From: Pseudomonadota bacterium | GTDB lineage: Bacteria > Pseudomonadota > Alphaproteobacteria > UBA1280 > RI-95 | Direction of reading: 5' to 3' | DNA: 64,000 nt | Assembly: GCA_016125375.1 (NCBI GenBank) | Contig: WGLU01000003.1 | Span: forward strand, 165,880 to 229,879 | Shown here: one piece after another, positions 1 through 9,105 of the stretch | Numbering within the stretch: the stretch's first letter is position 1 | Layout of the letters: each line of letters starts with the position of its first letter | Program-made: the position numbers and the translations under genes | Notes under the pieces: generated by a model | Databases searched by the model: none | What the model saw: the letters and a program-made list of their open reading frames with translations, nothing else | Told to the model about the DNA's origin: nothing

Positions 1-360
1 GATGTACGCGTCGAACGATCCTTCCTGCTTCTGTAGTTCCAAAAAGGAACAGGCATTGGTGATGGCGGCTTCTATTTTGGAACGGTTACGGATGATGCCG
101 GCATCCGACATCAGGCGCTCGACATCTTGCTGCGTGAACGCAGCCACACGTACGGGGTCAAAGTCCGCAAAAGCTGCACGGAAGTTCTCCCGCTTGCGCA
201 GAATGGTTATCCAGCTCAGTCCGGCCTGAAAGGTTTCCAGCAACAGGAACTCAAAATGTTTGCGGTCATCATGAACGGGCACCCCCCACTCGGTATCGTG
301 ATAAGCCATATAAAGGGGGTCTGTGCCGCACCAGTGGCAGCGGTTCAACGTGTCAGTCAT
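1..360 (-). CDS. tag: DNA-3-methyladenine glycosylase I (partial, C-terminus outside window)
   Basis: Base-excision repair enzyme that removes 3-methyladenine from alkylated DNA. I translated this from the minus strand; it has no stop before the window edge, so only about 120 N-terminal residues are visible. The start is near RCHWCGTDPLY, followed by YHDTEWGVP, FQAGLSWITILRKRE and an IIRNRSKIEAAI stretch, all family signatures; the Cys and His of the start are zinc-site candidates in Tag enzymes. The ATG lies one base after the flhG stop, so it is the last visible gene of the flagellar operon strand, probably by read-through rather than shared function. Confidence 0.93.
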   Translation of the reverse strand, partial: MTDTLNRCHWCGTDPLYMAYHDTEWGVPVHDDRKHFEFLLLETFQAGLSWITILRKRENFRAAFADFDPVRVAAFTQQDVERLMSDAGIIRNRSKIEAAITNACSFLELQKQEGSFDAYI

Positions 361-361
361 C

Positions 362-1129
362 TCAGCTGCCCAGTACCTTACGGGCCAACCCCTGCATGGC
401 TTCGGTTGCTTTCGTATGCGGGAAGGCATCCGATACAAGTTGCTGTAGGCGCACGGCCATCGTGTAGTTGCGGTCGTATTCCATAATATCCAGTAGCTTC
501 AGGTCGATTCCTAAAAACTTCGCGGATGCCATTTTTAGTTTCTCATAGGTCTTTTTACCTTCGGTCAGGCCGTTTGCCTGATTGACCAGAATCTCGCAAT
601 TCTGCGTGTCGTGGCGGACTTTGAGCAGTTTGATGACGGCGTAAGCGTCGGTGATGGAGCTTGGATCGGGGGTGACAACCAGCACAGTACGCTGGGCGAA
701 CTGGGCAAAAGCCAGCACATCGTCACCCACACCTGCGGCTACGTCCAACATCACCAGGTCGTAAATATTGGTCAGGTCTTGCAGGTCGCGCAGAATGTTG
801 CGGCGGTCCAGACTGGTCGTAAACGGTAGATCCTCGCTACCGGAACGACCGGCAATAATATCAAACCCGGCAGGTGTTTTGGTAATGACGTCCCGCAGGG
901 TCTTATCCCCGCGGATAACGTGCGACAGGTCGCTGACCGGCGTTACACCCAGTTGAACGTCTACGTTCGCAAGCCCCAGATCGGCGTCGAATACCAGCAC
1001 TTTTTTGCCCAGTTTGGACAGGGTACGGGCAATGTTCAGGGTCAGGCTGGTCTTGCCTACGCCGCCCTTGCCACTGGCAATAGCGACCAGTTTGCCTTTG
1101 TTTGCTGAAAGGTCGAGCTGTGTTGTCAT
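362..1129 (-). CDS. flhG: MinD-like ATPase FlhG/FleN, flagellar number control
   Basis: ParA/MinD-family ATPase (255 aa) that in other bacteria limits flagellar number and works with FlhF at the cell pole. The deviant Walker A is SGKGGVGKTSLT near residue 20, with VFDADLGLANVD shortly after. A longer reading frame begins further upstream, but GGGAGGA lies 8 nt before the ATG at 1129, and this ATG overlaps the flhF stop as ATGA, so I chose it. It is translationally coupled to flhF and followed directly by tag. Confidence 0.93.
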   Translation of the reverse strand: MTTQLDLSANKGKLVAIASGKGGVGKTSLTLNIARTLSKLGKKVLVFDADLGLANVDVQLGVTPVSDLSHVIRGDKTLRDVITKTPAGFDIIAGRSGSEDLPFTTSLDRRNILRDLQDLTNIYDLVMLDVAAGVGDDVLAFAQFAQRTVLVVTPDPSSITDAYAVIKLLKVRHDTQNCEILVNQANGLTEGKKTYEKLKMASAKFLGIDLKLLDIMEYDRNYTMAVRLQQLVSDAFPHTKATEAMQGLARKVLGS

Positions 1130-2130
1130 GCGGATTCCTCCCAAGGGTGACGGGGTGGTGCCATCAGGCGGCGGCTCAGGCTCTGGGCATCAAGTTCCAG
1201 CAGGTCCTGCGGTACACGCTGACCGTCGGTGGCGTAGCAAACGGGCAGATGACTGCCAACGGCAGCATTGATGATGCCGCCAAGGTGGGCTGTTTCATCC
1301 AGCTTGCTGAAAATGAGTGTGCTCGGGCGCAGGGCTGCAAAAGCCTGCGGCAGGGTGTTGAGCGTCAGGGTGTTCAGGTTCGCGGGGAGAACAAGCGCGG
1401 TATCGGCTTCCACACCATCCAGCAAGGTAGCAAGATCATCAAGGCGGGATTTCTCGAACGGGTTAATGCCTGCTGTATCCACAAAAACGTACTCTTTATC
1501 CTTCAGCGCTGTAAGTGCGGCATGTAACTCTTCCGGCGTCTTAACGGCGAACATGTCTTCCTTCAACGCCTCGGCATAAATGCGCAGCTGCGCAGCACCG
1601 CCGATTTTGTAGGTATCGGTCGTGATCAGGCCAATGGAGTGGCCGTGGCGACGCCGTTCGATGGCCAGTTTGGCAAGGGTCGTGGTTTTACCGGCACCCG
1701 TGGGGCCGATCAGAATCAGGGGACGATGGATGGTCTGGGTCTGGGCAGGGCGGACAAAACCGACCATCTTGCCGAGCACCATCTCTAATGCATCTTCGGT
1801 GGAAAAGCCTGTATCGGCCAGTGCCTCCGCCGCACGGGCGATTTTCTGGCAGACAGGCATCGACACACCGTGGCTACCCAGCAGATGTTCCAGCTCTGAT
1901 GATGGCGTGGCATGCACCATGGATTCTGGCGTAAAGGGGTTCCTTTCATCCTGCACAGGGGGCAGCGGCGCACTTGCAGGGTCAATGGCAGCTGTAATTT
2001 CCAAAGCCTGTTTGCCGTCGTGGGTGCGGACCTTCTTGCTGGCCAGAATGACGGCATTCTCACCCAGCTCGGCCTTTACGATGCGCAGGCCTTCCGTCAT
2101 GGTGGGGGCAAGAAAACGCTTAAGGCGCAT
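1126..2130 (-). CDS. flhF: Flagellar biosynthesis GTPase FlhF
   Basis: SRP-type GTPase of 334 residues which recruits early flagellar components to the pole in other species. The N-terminus (MRLKRFLAPTMTEGLR) is typical of FlhF; the NG domain carries the P-loop GPTGAGKTTTLAKLA near residue 145, a DTAGINP switch and a SKLDET base-recognition motif. The start codon overlaps the flhA stop by one base (TGATG), and the stop overlaps the flhG start (ATGA), so flhA, flhF and flhG form one tightly coupled unit. Confidence 0.95.
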   Translation of the reverse strand: MRLKRFLAPTMTEGLRIVKAELGENAVILASKKVRTHDGKQALEITAAIDPASAPLPPVQDERNPFTPESMVHATPSSELEHLLGSHGVSMPVCQKIARAAEALADTGFSTEDALEMVLGKMVGFVRPAQTQTIHRPLILIGPTGAGKTTTLAKLAIERRRHGHSIGLITTDTYKIGGAAQLRIYAEALKEDMFAVKTPEELHAALTALKDKEYVFVDTAGINPFEKSRLDDLATLLDGVEADTALVLPANLNTLTLNTLPQAFAALRPSTLIFSKLDETAHLGGIINAAVGSHLPVCYATDGQRVPQDLLELDAQSLSRRLMAPPRHPWEESA

Positions 2131-4217
2131 CAGATGCTCCCGACCGTGCGGATTTTAACTTTTGGGTGAATCTCTGTCTGTGCCAGCACAGGGATGGACG
2201 GCATGCTGCGCTCCAGCAGCGAACGGACGAATGGTCGGTTGCCCGGACTGGTCAGCAGAACAGGTTGCAGGCCGGACATAATTTGCTTCTCAAAGGCTTC
2301 TTTCACAGCGCGGATGAATGCCTGCACCTTGGTGGGTTCCATGGCGAGCTGGCGGTCGTTCCCGTCAACCGAGATGGAGGTGGAAAACTCCTTCTCCCAG
2401 CCGGAGGAGAGGGTAATAATCGGGATGACGCCATCGTCGTTCTGGTGGCTGGCGCTGATCTGGCGGTTCATGCGGGCGCGAACCATCTCGGTAATGACGG
2501 AGATGTTCTTGGTCATTGTTGCCGCGTCGGCCAGTGCTTCCAGAATAGTCGGCAGGTCGCGGACGGAGATGCGCTCCGCCAGCAGGTTCTGCATCACCTT
2601 CTGCAGGACGTTGACGCTGACCACGCCGGGGATAATCTCGTCGATGAGCTTGCCGTGGGTCGGCTTGATTTCCTCAAGCAGCTTCTCCACTTCCTGACGG
2701 GTCAACAGCTCGGACATGTTGTCCTTAATCACCTCAGTCATGTGGGTAACAATAACGGTCGAACAATCCACCACCGTATACCCGTTGAAAGAGGCCTCTT
2801 CCTTGGCGGTTTCGTCAATCCATTTGGCGGGCAGACCGAATGTGGGTTCCTTGGTGTCCTCGCCTTTCATCGGCGGGGCAGCACCCGTGGGGTCCATGGC
2901 CAGCAGTTTGCCCGGGCGCAGAATACCCTCGCCCACGTGAATATCCTTAATGGACAGGCTATAGCCGCCCGGGTCGAGCTGCATATTGTCCTGAATACGG
3001 ATGCTCGGCACCACAAAGCCGATTTCTTTCGCCATCTGGCGGCGCATGGCTTTTATCTGCTCCGGCAGGCGGCCGCCCTTGGCCTCGTCGATAAGGCTGA
3101 GCAGGCCGTAACCCAGTTCCAGACGCAGCGTGTCGATATGCAGAATGCTGGAGAGAGGCTCTTCGGTCGGCTCCTGCGCTGTGGCGGCGGCTTCCTCTTC
3201 TTCTTTGGCAATGGCGGCTTGTTGTTCCTGTACGTGCGCCTTCTGCATCAGGTAAACGCCCAGTGCGCTCAGCAATACGGCCAGCGTCAGGAAAGGCAGC
3301 ATGGGGATATACGGCAGGGTCCCAATCAGGACCAGCAAACCAGCGGTCAGGAACAGGGTCTGCGGGTGCTGGCTCGCCTGGTCCAGAATAACATCGCCGA
3401 CGGAGCGGTTGGCACCGGATTTGGAAACCAGAAAACCCGATGCCAGCGAAATAATCAGCGCCGGTACCATCGCAACAAGACCGTCACCGACGGTCAGCAC
3501 CATAAAGCGCTTGCCGGCTTCGGCAAAGGTCATGTCGTGCAGCATCATCCCGGCGCCCATACCGGCCAGCATGTTGATGGCGGTAATAATCAGGCCGGCG
3601 ATGGCATCGCCGCGGACGAACTTGGACGAACCGTCCATCGCCCCGTAGAATCCGGATTCGTATTCCAGCTCTTTACGGCGGGAGCGGGCATCGTCTTCGG
3701 TAATCAGGCCGGCGTTCAGGTCGGCGTCGATCGCCATCTGTTTACCGGGCAGGCTGTCCAGTGTAAAGCGGGCAGCCACTTCGGCGATACGGGTTGCACC
3801 CTTGGTGATAACGATAAAGTTAAACACCACATAAATCAGGAAGATAACGATACCGACCAGGAACTCGCCGCCAATAACAAACTGGCCGAAAGCTTCGATA
3901 ATTTTGCCTGCTGCGGCCTGTGTTTCGTGCCCGTGGGTAATAATAAGGCGGGTGGAGGCCACGTTTAGCGATAGCCTGAGCAATGTGGTAATCAGCAGCA
4001 GTGTCGGGAACGAGTTGAAGTCGGTCGCCTTCTGGATGAACAGCACGTTCAGCAGAATCAGCACCGCGGTTGTGATGCTGATGGTGAACATAATGTCCAG
4101 CAGCCATGCGGGCAGCGGCACGAACAGCAGGGCAACAATAAACAGCACGCCAACCGCCAGGAACACCTCGCTCTGGCGGAGCTTTCTTAAAATATCGGCG
4201 GGCTGGAGGGCGGCCAT
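2130..4217 (-). CDS. flhA: Flagellar export gate protein FlhA
   Basis: Inner-membrane export gate of the flagellar type III secretion system, 695 aa from the chosen start MAALQPADILRKL. About eight membrane segments fill the N-terminal half, with the FHIPEP-family cytoplasmic loop (YESGFYGAMDGSSKFVRGDA) near residue 200; the C-terminal half is the soluble substrate-docking domain. The open frame extends 20 codons upstream to 4277, but the extra residues (MIYYPLTQNQ) look non-conserved; no strong ribosome site decides the matter. FliQ, FliR and full-length FlhB are not in the window. Confidence 0.95.
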   Translation of the reverse strand: MAALQPADILRKLRQSEVFLAVGVLFIVALLFVPLPAWLLDIMFTISITTAVLILLNVLFIQKATDFNSFPTLLLITTLLRLSLNVASTRLIITHGHETQAAAGKIIEAFGQFVIGGEFLVGIVIFLIYVVFNFIVITKGATRIAEVAARFTLDSLPGKQMAIDADLNAGLITEDDARSRRKELEYESGFYGAMDGSSKFVRGDAIAGLIITAINMLAGMGAGMMLHDMTFAEAGKRFMVLTVGDGLVAMVPALIISLASGFLVSKSGANRSVGDVILDQASQHPQTLFLTAGLLVLIGTLPYIPMLPFLTLAVLLSALGVYLMQKAHVQEQQAAIAKEEEEAAATAQEPTEEPLSSILHIDTLRLELGYGLLSLIDEAKGGRLPEQIKAMRRQMAKEIGFVVPSIRIQDNMQLDPGGYSLSIKDIHVGEGILRPGKLLAMDPTGAAPPMKGEDTKEPTFGLPAKWIDETAKEEASFNGYTVVDCSTVIVTHMTEVIKDNMSELLTRQEVEKLLEEIKPTHGKLIDEIIPGVVSVNVLQKVMQNLLAERISVRDLPTILEALADAATMTKNISVITEMVRARMNRQISASHQNDDGVIPIITLSSGWEKEFSTSISVDGNDRQLAMEPTKVQAFIRAVKEAFEKQIMSGLQPVLLTSPGNRPFVRSLLERSMPSIPVLAQTEIHPKVKIRTVGSI

Positions 4218-4324
4218 ATTTTTGGGTCTTTTCCCGTCCCGTTGCTCTTGGTTTTGTGTCAAAGGATAGTATATCACCGAAAAGAGGCGGATTCAAAGGC
4301 ATCAGAGGCGGTAAAGCAGGTTGC

Positions 4325-6298
4325 TCAGGCGATTTTTCCACCGCCCTTGCGGGTGATGGCGACAACGGATGGGCGGGGCGGCATGCCGGGGCGGAAATCC
4401 GGCCAGCGGGTTGCCGGATCGGCAAAGGTGGATGCTCTGCCGAACGGGGCATAATCCGTCGTTCCGTCGGTGGCAGCATGTTGAACGGCAACAAACAGGG
4501 TCTCGCCGTCCGGGGTGAATGTCGGACCGCACATCTCCGCCCCTACGGGGACACGGAAGAACATGCGCGCCGTGCCACGTGCCGCGCCAGCGGTTTCCAC
4601 GGCCCAGACACCGTCCGCGCTGCCGCTGGTCTTGTGCCAGTGGTCGCCCTGATCGGTACAGACCCACAAACGCCCCTCCGGGTCGATGGCGCAGTTATCC
4701 GGGCAGGCAAACCATCCGTTGGCACCGGTATCCGCGCCCCACTGTGCGTGCGTGGCAGGGTCGGCCGGGTTACCGCAACGGACCAGAATATCCCATCGGA
4801 ACGTATTAGCGGCATGGTCCCCATCGGGGGCGGTCAGTTCCACAATTTGGCCCCAAAGGTTGGCGGCGCGGCTGTTAACGGCGTCCGTCTGCACGTCCGT
4901 ACGTTTGCTGTTGTTGGTCAGCATCACGTAAACTTTGCCGGTTTTGGGGTTGGGGCCCACATCCTCGGGCCTGTCCAGCGGGGTGGCCAGCATCAGGTCG
5001 GCGGCGCGGCGGGCTTCAATCACCACATCGGCCTGGGATTTAAAACCGTTTTCCGCCGTCAGCGGGCCGTGTCCCCAGACCAGCGGGTGCCATGTCAGGG
5101 TGCCGTCGGCGTGGAACTGTGCGGCGGACAGGGTACCGCTGTCTAACAGCTGCATATTGGCCTTGCGGTCGTCCGGATTGTAGGTACCGGCCGTGACGAA
5201 GCGGTATAGATATTCAAACTGCTGGTCGTCCCCGCAATACACGACGACGCGGCCATCTTTATTGACGATGTTATCCGCCCCTTCATGCTTAAACCGCCCC
5301 AGCGCCGTGCGCTTGACGGGCATGCTGTCCGGTGCGTAGGGGTCCAACTCGACAACCCAGCCAAAGCGGTTGGGTTCGTTCGGCGTCAGGCCGATGTCAA
5401 AACGCTTGTGGGTTTTGTACCAGTCGTACCCTTTACCCGGAATGCCCATGCGGTCGTGGTTGGTTGCCTCCGGATGGGCTGTATCCGGAGCGCCGCCGAA
5501 GTAGTAGTTGATGTTCTCCTCGGCAATAAGCACCGTACCCCACGGTGTTACGCCGCCTGCACAGTTGTTGAGGGTACCCAGCACGTAGGTGCCGGTCGGG
5601 TCGTCTGCCGTTTTCAGGCGCGGGTGCCCCGCTGCCGGGCCTGAAATGCGCATGGTTGTATTGGCAGAAAGGCGGCGGGCATACGTACTGTCCGGCACTA
5701 CACGCCACAAGCCACTGTCACCCCGTTCAACCTCAACAACGCTGTGGCCGTGTGCAGCCATTTCCGTTTCCGTGCGTGTGTCGTCCGGTGTGCCTTTGGG
5801 GAACATGACCTCTTCATTGGTGTATTCGTGGTTCACACACAGCAGGCCGTGGCTGCTGTTGTTCGACCCCAAAGGTAGGGGCAGGTAGCCGGTAAAGTCG
5901 TTGTTATAGCCAAACTGCATGGCCTGTGCCGCTGCGGACGGTGTGTTAGGGTCAAAATCCGGTGCGCCCGGGAGCAGCTTGTCACCCCAGCGGATGAGGA
6001 TGTCGGCACGGTAGCCGTCGGCAACGTGGTGGGTTGCGTCCACACCGTGCTTGAGCGGCGGAAAATCAAAGCTGAATCCTTTGGGTGTGGCCGCCTGTGC
6101 GTCCAGAGGCTTCAACGACGTTGTAGCCAGCATACCGAGGGCGATAGCACCCGCGCCGCCGCGCAGGATATCCCTGCGGGAGTAGCGCTCGGCTGTGATT
6201 TGGGCAAAGTCCGGATTCCGGCTGTGGGTAGAGATGGGTGTGTCTTCCTGCAATTCGCGCTGGGCGGGGGAGGGGCGGCAGGAAGAGGGGCGTTTCAT
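4325..6298 (-). CDS. PhoX-family (DUF839) Tat-exported phosphatase-like protein
   Basis: 657-residue protein resembling the PhoX/DUF839 family of calcium- and iron-dependent alkaline phosphatases. The Tat motif SRRDIL starts at residue 40 and is followed by a hydrophobic stretch ending near LDAQA, so the mature protein should be periplasmic. Family-like blocks include LLCVNHEYTNEEV, NNCAGGVTPWGT, KHEGADNIV, VYCGDD and PDNCAIDPEGRLWVCTDQGD. Its ATG overlaps the flbD stop (ATGA), and flhA follows after about 107 nt, so it is embedded in a flagellar operon, which is unusual. Exact substrate is unknown; family call strong, activity inferred. Confidence 0.85.
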   Translation of the reverse strand: MKRPSSCRPSPAQRELQEDTPISTHSRNPDFAQITAERYSRRDILRGGAGAIALGMLATTSLKPLDAQAATPKGFSFDFPPLKHGVDATHHVADGYRADILIRWGDKLLPGAPDFDPNTPSAAAQAMQFGYNNDFTGYLPLPLGSNNSSHGLLCVNHEYTNEEVMFPKGTPDDTRTETEMAAHGHSVVEVERGDSGLWRVVPDSTYARRLSANTTMRISGPAAGHPRLKTADDPTGTYVLGTLNNCAGGVTPWGTVLIAEENINYYFGGAPDTAHPEATNHDRMGIPGKGYDWYKTHKRFDIGLTPNEPNRFGWVVELDPYAPDSMPVKRTALGRFKHEGADNIVNKDGRVVVYCGDDQQFEYLYRFVTAGTYNPDDRKANMQLLDSGTLSAAQFHADGTLTWHPLVWGHGPLTAENGFKSQADVVIEARRAADLMLATPLDRPEDVGPNPKTGKVYVMLTNNSKRTDVQTDAVNSRAANLWGQIVELTAPDGDHAANTFRWDILVRCGNPADPATHAQWGADTGANGWFACPDNCAIDPEGRLWVCTDQGDHWHKTSGSADGVWAVETAGAARGTARMFFRVPVGAEMCGPTFTPDGETLFVAVQHAATDGTTDYAPFGRASTFADPATRWPDFRPGMPPRPSVVAITRKGGGKIA

Positions 6299-7773
6299 CG
6301 GATTGACTGCGCCTGCACTTCGGGTTCGTCGTCCAGTCCGGCATCTTCGCCGTACTCTTTAAGCTTGTTGCGCAGGGTACGGATGGAGATACCCAGAATG
6401 TTCGCCGCGTGGGTGCGGTTACCGCCGCAGTAATCCAACGTGCTCAGGATGAGTTCCTTCTCAACTTCCTGCACCGAGCGGCCGATCATGGGGTTGGCAG
6501 GCTTGGTGATTTTGGCACCTTCGTAGCCGCTGCCCGCGGCGGCATACGCGCCTGCGGCACCAACGTTTGGATTAAACGGTGCTTTTGGTGCTTCTGCGAT
6601 TGGGGCAGGTGCGGGTGTTTCCGCCATTTCAGCCTCCAAGGCAGCAGCCTGTGGCGTGCGCCCTTTGGACATGGCTGAAATGACAATATGCTCCGGTCGC
6701 ATGGTGGCATCCGACATCATCAGGATGGCGCGGTGGACGGTGTTTTCCAATTCGCGCACGTTGCCTTTCCAGTAGCAGGTGCGCAGTTTTTCTTCGGCCT
6801 CTGGGGAGATGGTCACCTGCTCGATGCCGTTCTGGGCACCGTAAACCTGCGCAAAATGCCGTGAAAGCGGCAGAATATCGCCCGGGCGCTCGCGCAGGGC
6901 GGGCAGCTCCAGCGCTACAACGTTCAGGCGGAAGTACAAGTCTTCACGGAAGGTACCGTTTTCGACCTCTTTTTCAAGGTCGCGGTTGGTGGTGGCAATC
7001 AGGCGGATGTCCACCTCTACAGGTTCGGTCGCCCCGACCGGGTCGATGACACGTTCCTGAATGGCGCGCAGCAGCTTGGCTTGCAGGCCAAGATCCATCT
7101 CGGAAATCTCGTCCAGCAGCAGGGTGCCGCCGTGTGCCTGCTGGAACTTACCTAGACGACGGCTCACAGCGCCGGAGAAGGCGCCTTTTTCGTGGCCGAA
7201 GAGTTCGGATTCCAGCAGATTCTCAGGAATGGCAGCGCAGTTGATGCTCACAAAGGCCGCATTGTTACGCGGGCTGTTGGCGTGGACGAACTTGGAAAAG
7301 ACTTCCTTACCCGTACCGGATTCGCCCCGCAGCAGAATCGTCGCATTCGAGGCGGCAAACTTTTTGGCCGCCTGCAACAGGCTGTGCGTACGCTCATCTC
7401 CGTAAATGGGACCCTGCTGCTGGGGTTTAAGGTTCTTCAACAGCTCGGCGAGCAGCGGCTCTTCAATCGGGGTGGACAGGTACTCGATAGCACCCATGCG
7501 GATGGCGGCAACGGCATTTTTGACTTTGCTGGCCGGGCCTGCCACAACAACGGGCGTGTTGAGGCGCGACTCGTTATACAGCGTGAAGAACTTGCCCAGT
7601 TCAAGGTCTACACTGGCGAAGGTCATTTCCACACGCTGGTTGCACAAAGTGCTGATGGCAGCCTCGATGGTATCGGCTGTCATAACCTTCATATTATTTT
7701 CTTTGGCGTATTTAACGATGGAGCTGGTACCGCTCCCCATGTCACCTACGGTCAAGAGGCAAATCTGCGTCAT
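6295..7773 (-). CDS. flbD: Sigma-54-dependent flagellar regulator FlbD
   Basis: NtrC-class activator (492 aa): degenerate receiver (residues 1-115), AAA+ domain (about 125-370) and C-terminal Fis-type helix-turn-helix (NRTHAANILGISIRTLRNKL). Walker A is GESGTGKE. The sigma-54 contact loop reads GAFSGA instead of the usual GAFTGA. The receiver lacks the acidic pocket and the conserved Lys (LSTP in place of KP), typical of FlbD proteins that are controlled by FliX rather than by phosphorylation; no fliX is seen here. The start is the second of two close ATGs: AGGAGG is 7 nt before it but only 1 nt before the first ATG at 7779. Confidence 0.9.
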   Translation of the reverse strand: MTQICLLTVGDMGSGTSSIVKYAKENNMKVMTADTIEAAISTLCNQRVEMTFASVDLELGKFFTLYNESRLNTPVVVAGPASKVKNAVAAIRMGAIEYLSTPIEEPLLAELLKNLKPQQQGPIYGDERTHSLLQAAKKFAASNATILLRGESGTGKEVFSKFVHANSPRNNAAFVSINCAAIPENLLESELFGHEKGAFSGAVSRRLGKFQQAHGGTLLLDEISEMDLGLQAKLLRAIQERVIDPVGATEPVEVDIRLIATTNRDLEKEVENGTFREDLYFRLNVVALELPALRERPGDILPLSRHFAQVYGAQNGIEQVTISPEAEEKLRTCYWKGNVRELENTVHRAILMMSDATMRPEHIVISAMSKGRTPQAAALEAEMAETPAPAPIAEAPKAPFNPNVGAAGAYAAAGSGYEGAKITKPANPMIGRSVQEVEKELILSTLDYCGGNRTHAANILGISIRTLRNKLKEYGEDAGLDDEPEVQAQSIR

Positions 7774-7784
7774 GGGCATGCCTC

Positions 7785-8549
7785 CTAGTCGAATACTTTG
7801 ACCCGCTCGGCAGGGGGCAGAACGGCATTAAGCATCACCTCCAGCTGACGCGGATTTTCTTGCCGCACAACCGACATAACGGCCGTGTGGTACAGGCGGT
7901 GCAGGCGTTGTTCGGCCTGGCTGTTACGCTCCAGCTTGGCAGCCAGCGGCATAAAAACCATGTTCGCCAGAATGGCGCCGTACAAGGTGGTCAGCAAGGC
8001 AACGGCCATGGCAGGACCGATTTTGTCCGGCTCGTTCAGGTTGCCCAGCATCTGCACCAGGCCCACCAGCGTACCGATAAGACCCATGGCGGGGGCAATT
8101 TCGGCAGATTTCTTCAGAACTGCTGCTCCGCGGTTGTGACGGTCCACCATGCTGTAGGTAATGCTGCGCATGTAGGCATCAATCATCTCGGGGTTCGTAC
8201 CGTCAACCGCCAGTGTAAAGCTGCGGCGCAGGAAGGCATCCTTGAGGTTGCCGATATCGTTCTGGATGGACAAAAGCCCATTTGCGCGGGCTTTTTGGGC
8301 AATGTCGAGCAGGCGTTTGGCTTCGTCCTGTGCGCTGGCCAGTTGGAACAGCAGGGCGCGCAGCATCACTTTCTGTGCCTGAATGATTTCCGGTACGGTA
8401 AAGCACACGGTGGTGATAGCGAAGGTGCCGCCAATCACAATAAGAATGGATGGGGTATCGATAAACGCCGCAAAGCTACCGCCCAAGGCAATGGCCATCA
8501 TCACAAAGCCAAAGCCGATAATAAGCCCGAGTAGCGTTGCTAAATCCAC
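7785..8549 (-). CDS. motA: Flagellar motor stator subunit MotA (short, PomA-like)
   Basis: Stator ring protein of 254 residues with four membrane segments: two near residues 5-50, two near 150-200 (SAEIAPAMGLIGTLVGLVQML and the segment after it). The short length and sequence resemble the PomA/MotA branch of about 250 aa, often sodium-type, but ion choice cannot be read with certainty. The start is GTG with GGGGAT 6 nt upstream. It sits between fliN and flbD; its Asp-bearing MotB partner is encoded about 19 kb away at 26964. Confidence 0.93.
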   Translation of the reverse strand: MDLATLLGLIIGFGFVMMAIALGGSFAAFIDTPSILIVIGGTFAITTVCFTVPEIIQAQKVMLRALLFQLASAQDEAKRLLDIAQKARANGLLSIQNDIGNLKDAFLRRSFTLAVDGTNPEMIDAYMRSITYSMVDRHNRGAAVLKKSAEIAPAMGLIGTLVGLVQMLGNLNEPDKIGPAMAVALLTTLYGAILANMVFMPLAAKLERNSQAEQRLHRLYHTAVMSVVRQENPRQLEVMLNAVLPPAERVKVFD

Positions 8550-8577
8550 AGTCTATCCCCGTTACTGCGTGAGTTGG

Positions 8578-8970
8578 TTATTTGGCCGACTTGACGATTT
8601 CTGTCATGGTGACGCCAAGCTTGTCATCCACAATCACAACCTCGCCGCGGGCGACCAGACGGTCGTTCACATAAATATCAATTGCCTCACCAACTTTACG
8701 GTCCAGCTCAACCACGGCGCCGCGACCAAGCTTCAGGAGCTGGTGGATATGCATTTTGGTGTTGCCCAGAACGGCGGAAACAGTCACCGGAATGTCATAG
8801 ACGGCCTCTAGGCTGGCTTCCTCGCTTTTAGAGGGGGCAGCGGCCTTTTCGGCGGCATCCTGTTCGGCCATTGCGGCGGCCATATCATCGCCGAGATCTT
8901 GCAGATCCAAACCAGTATCTTTTGTGTCGTTTGCCATGTTCTGCTCGTCGTTTTGGGGGGTATCTGTCAT
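8578..8970 (-). CDS. fliN: Flagellar switch protein FliN
   Basis: C-ring component of 130 residues. The C-terminal SpoA domain (about 55-128: IPVTVSAVLG, LLKLGRGAVVELD, VNDRLVARGEVVIVDDKLGV) is canonical. The acidic N-terminal tail contains GDDMAAAMAEQ, a motif shape seen at the N-termini of many FliN/FliM proteins and possibly a CheY docking site (inference). It lies between fliH and motA on the same strand. Confidence 0.94.
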   Translation of the reverse strand: MTDTPQNDEQNMANDTKDTGLDLQDLGDDMAAAMAEQDAAEKAAAPSKSEEASLEAVYDIPVTVSAVLGNTKMHIHQLLKLGRGAVVELDRKVGEAIDIYVNDRLVARGEVVIVDDKLGVTMTEIVKSAK

Positions 8971-9041
8971 ATTTTTTCGGCCCTATTCCGTTTGTGGGGC
9001 GGTCACACCCGGCGTCCGCGCTGCTTTTTCGTCACATTCCT

Positions 9042-9057
9042 TGCAGTCTGGATACCA
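9042..9057 (-). promoter_or_regulatory. Candidate sigma-54 promoter for fliN-motA-flbD
   Basis: On the minus strand the sequence TGGTATCCAGACTGCA keeps the GG-N10-GC spacing of sigma-54 promoters and the TGCA of the -12 element, but the -24 element is weak. It would start transcription about 60 nt before fliN, in the only sizeable gap (135 nt) between fliH and fliN. Confidence 0.4.
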
Positions 9058-9105
9058 GTTTAAAGAAAAAAAACGCGCTTTCCAAGTGGATAAGCCGCAC
9101 AAGCG

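Noticed and set aside
2166-3968. 600-codon frame antisense to flhA
   Set aside because: His/Gln-rich mirror translation of membrane segments, no start site support.
4218-4277. N-terminal extension of FlhA to 4277
   Set aside because: The extra residues are polar and do not fit FlhA; the 4217 ATG gives a normal start.
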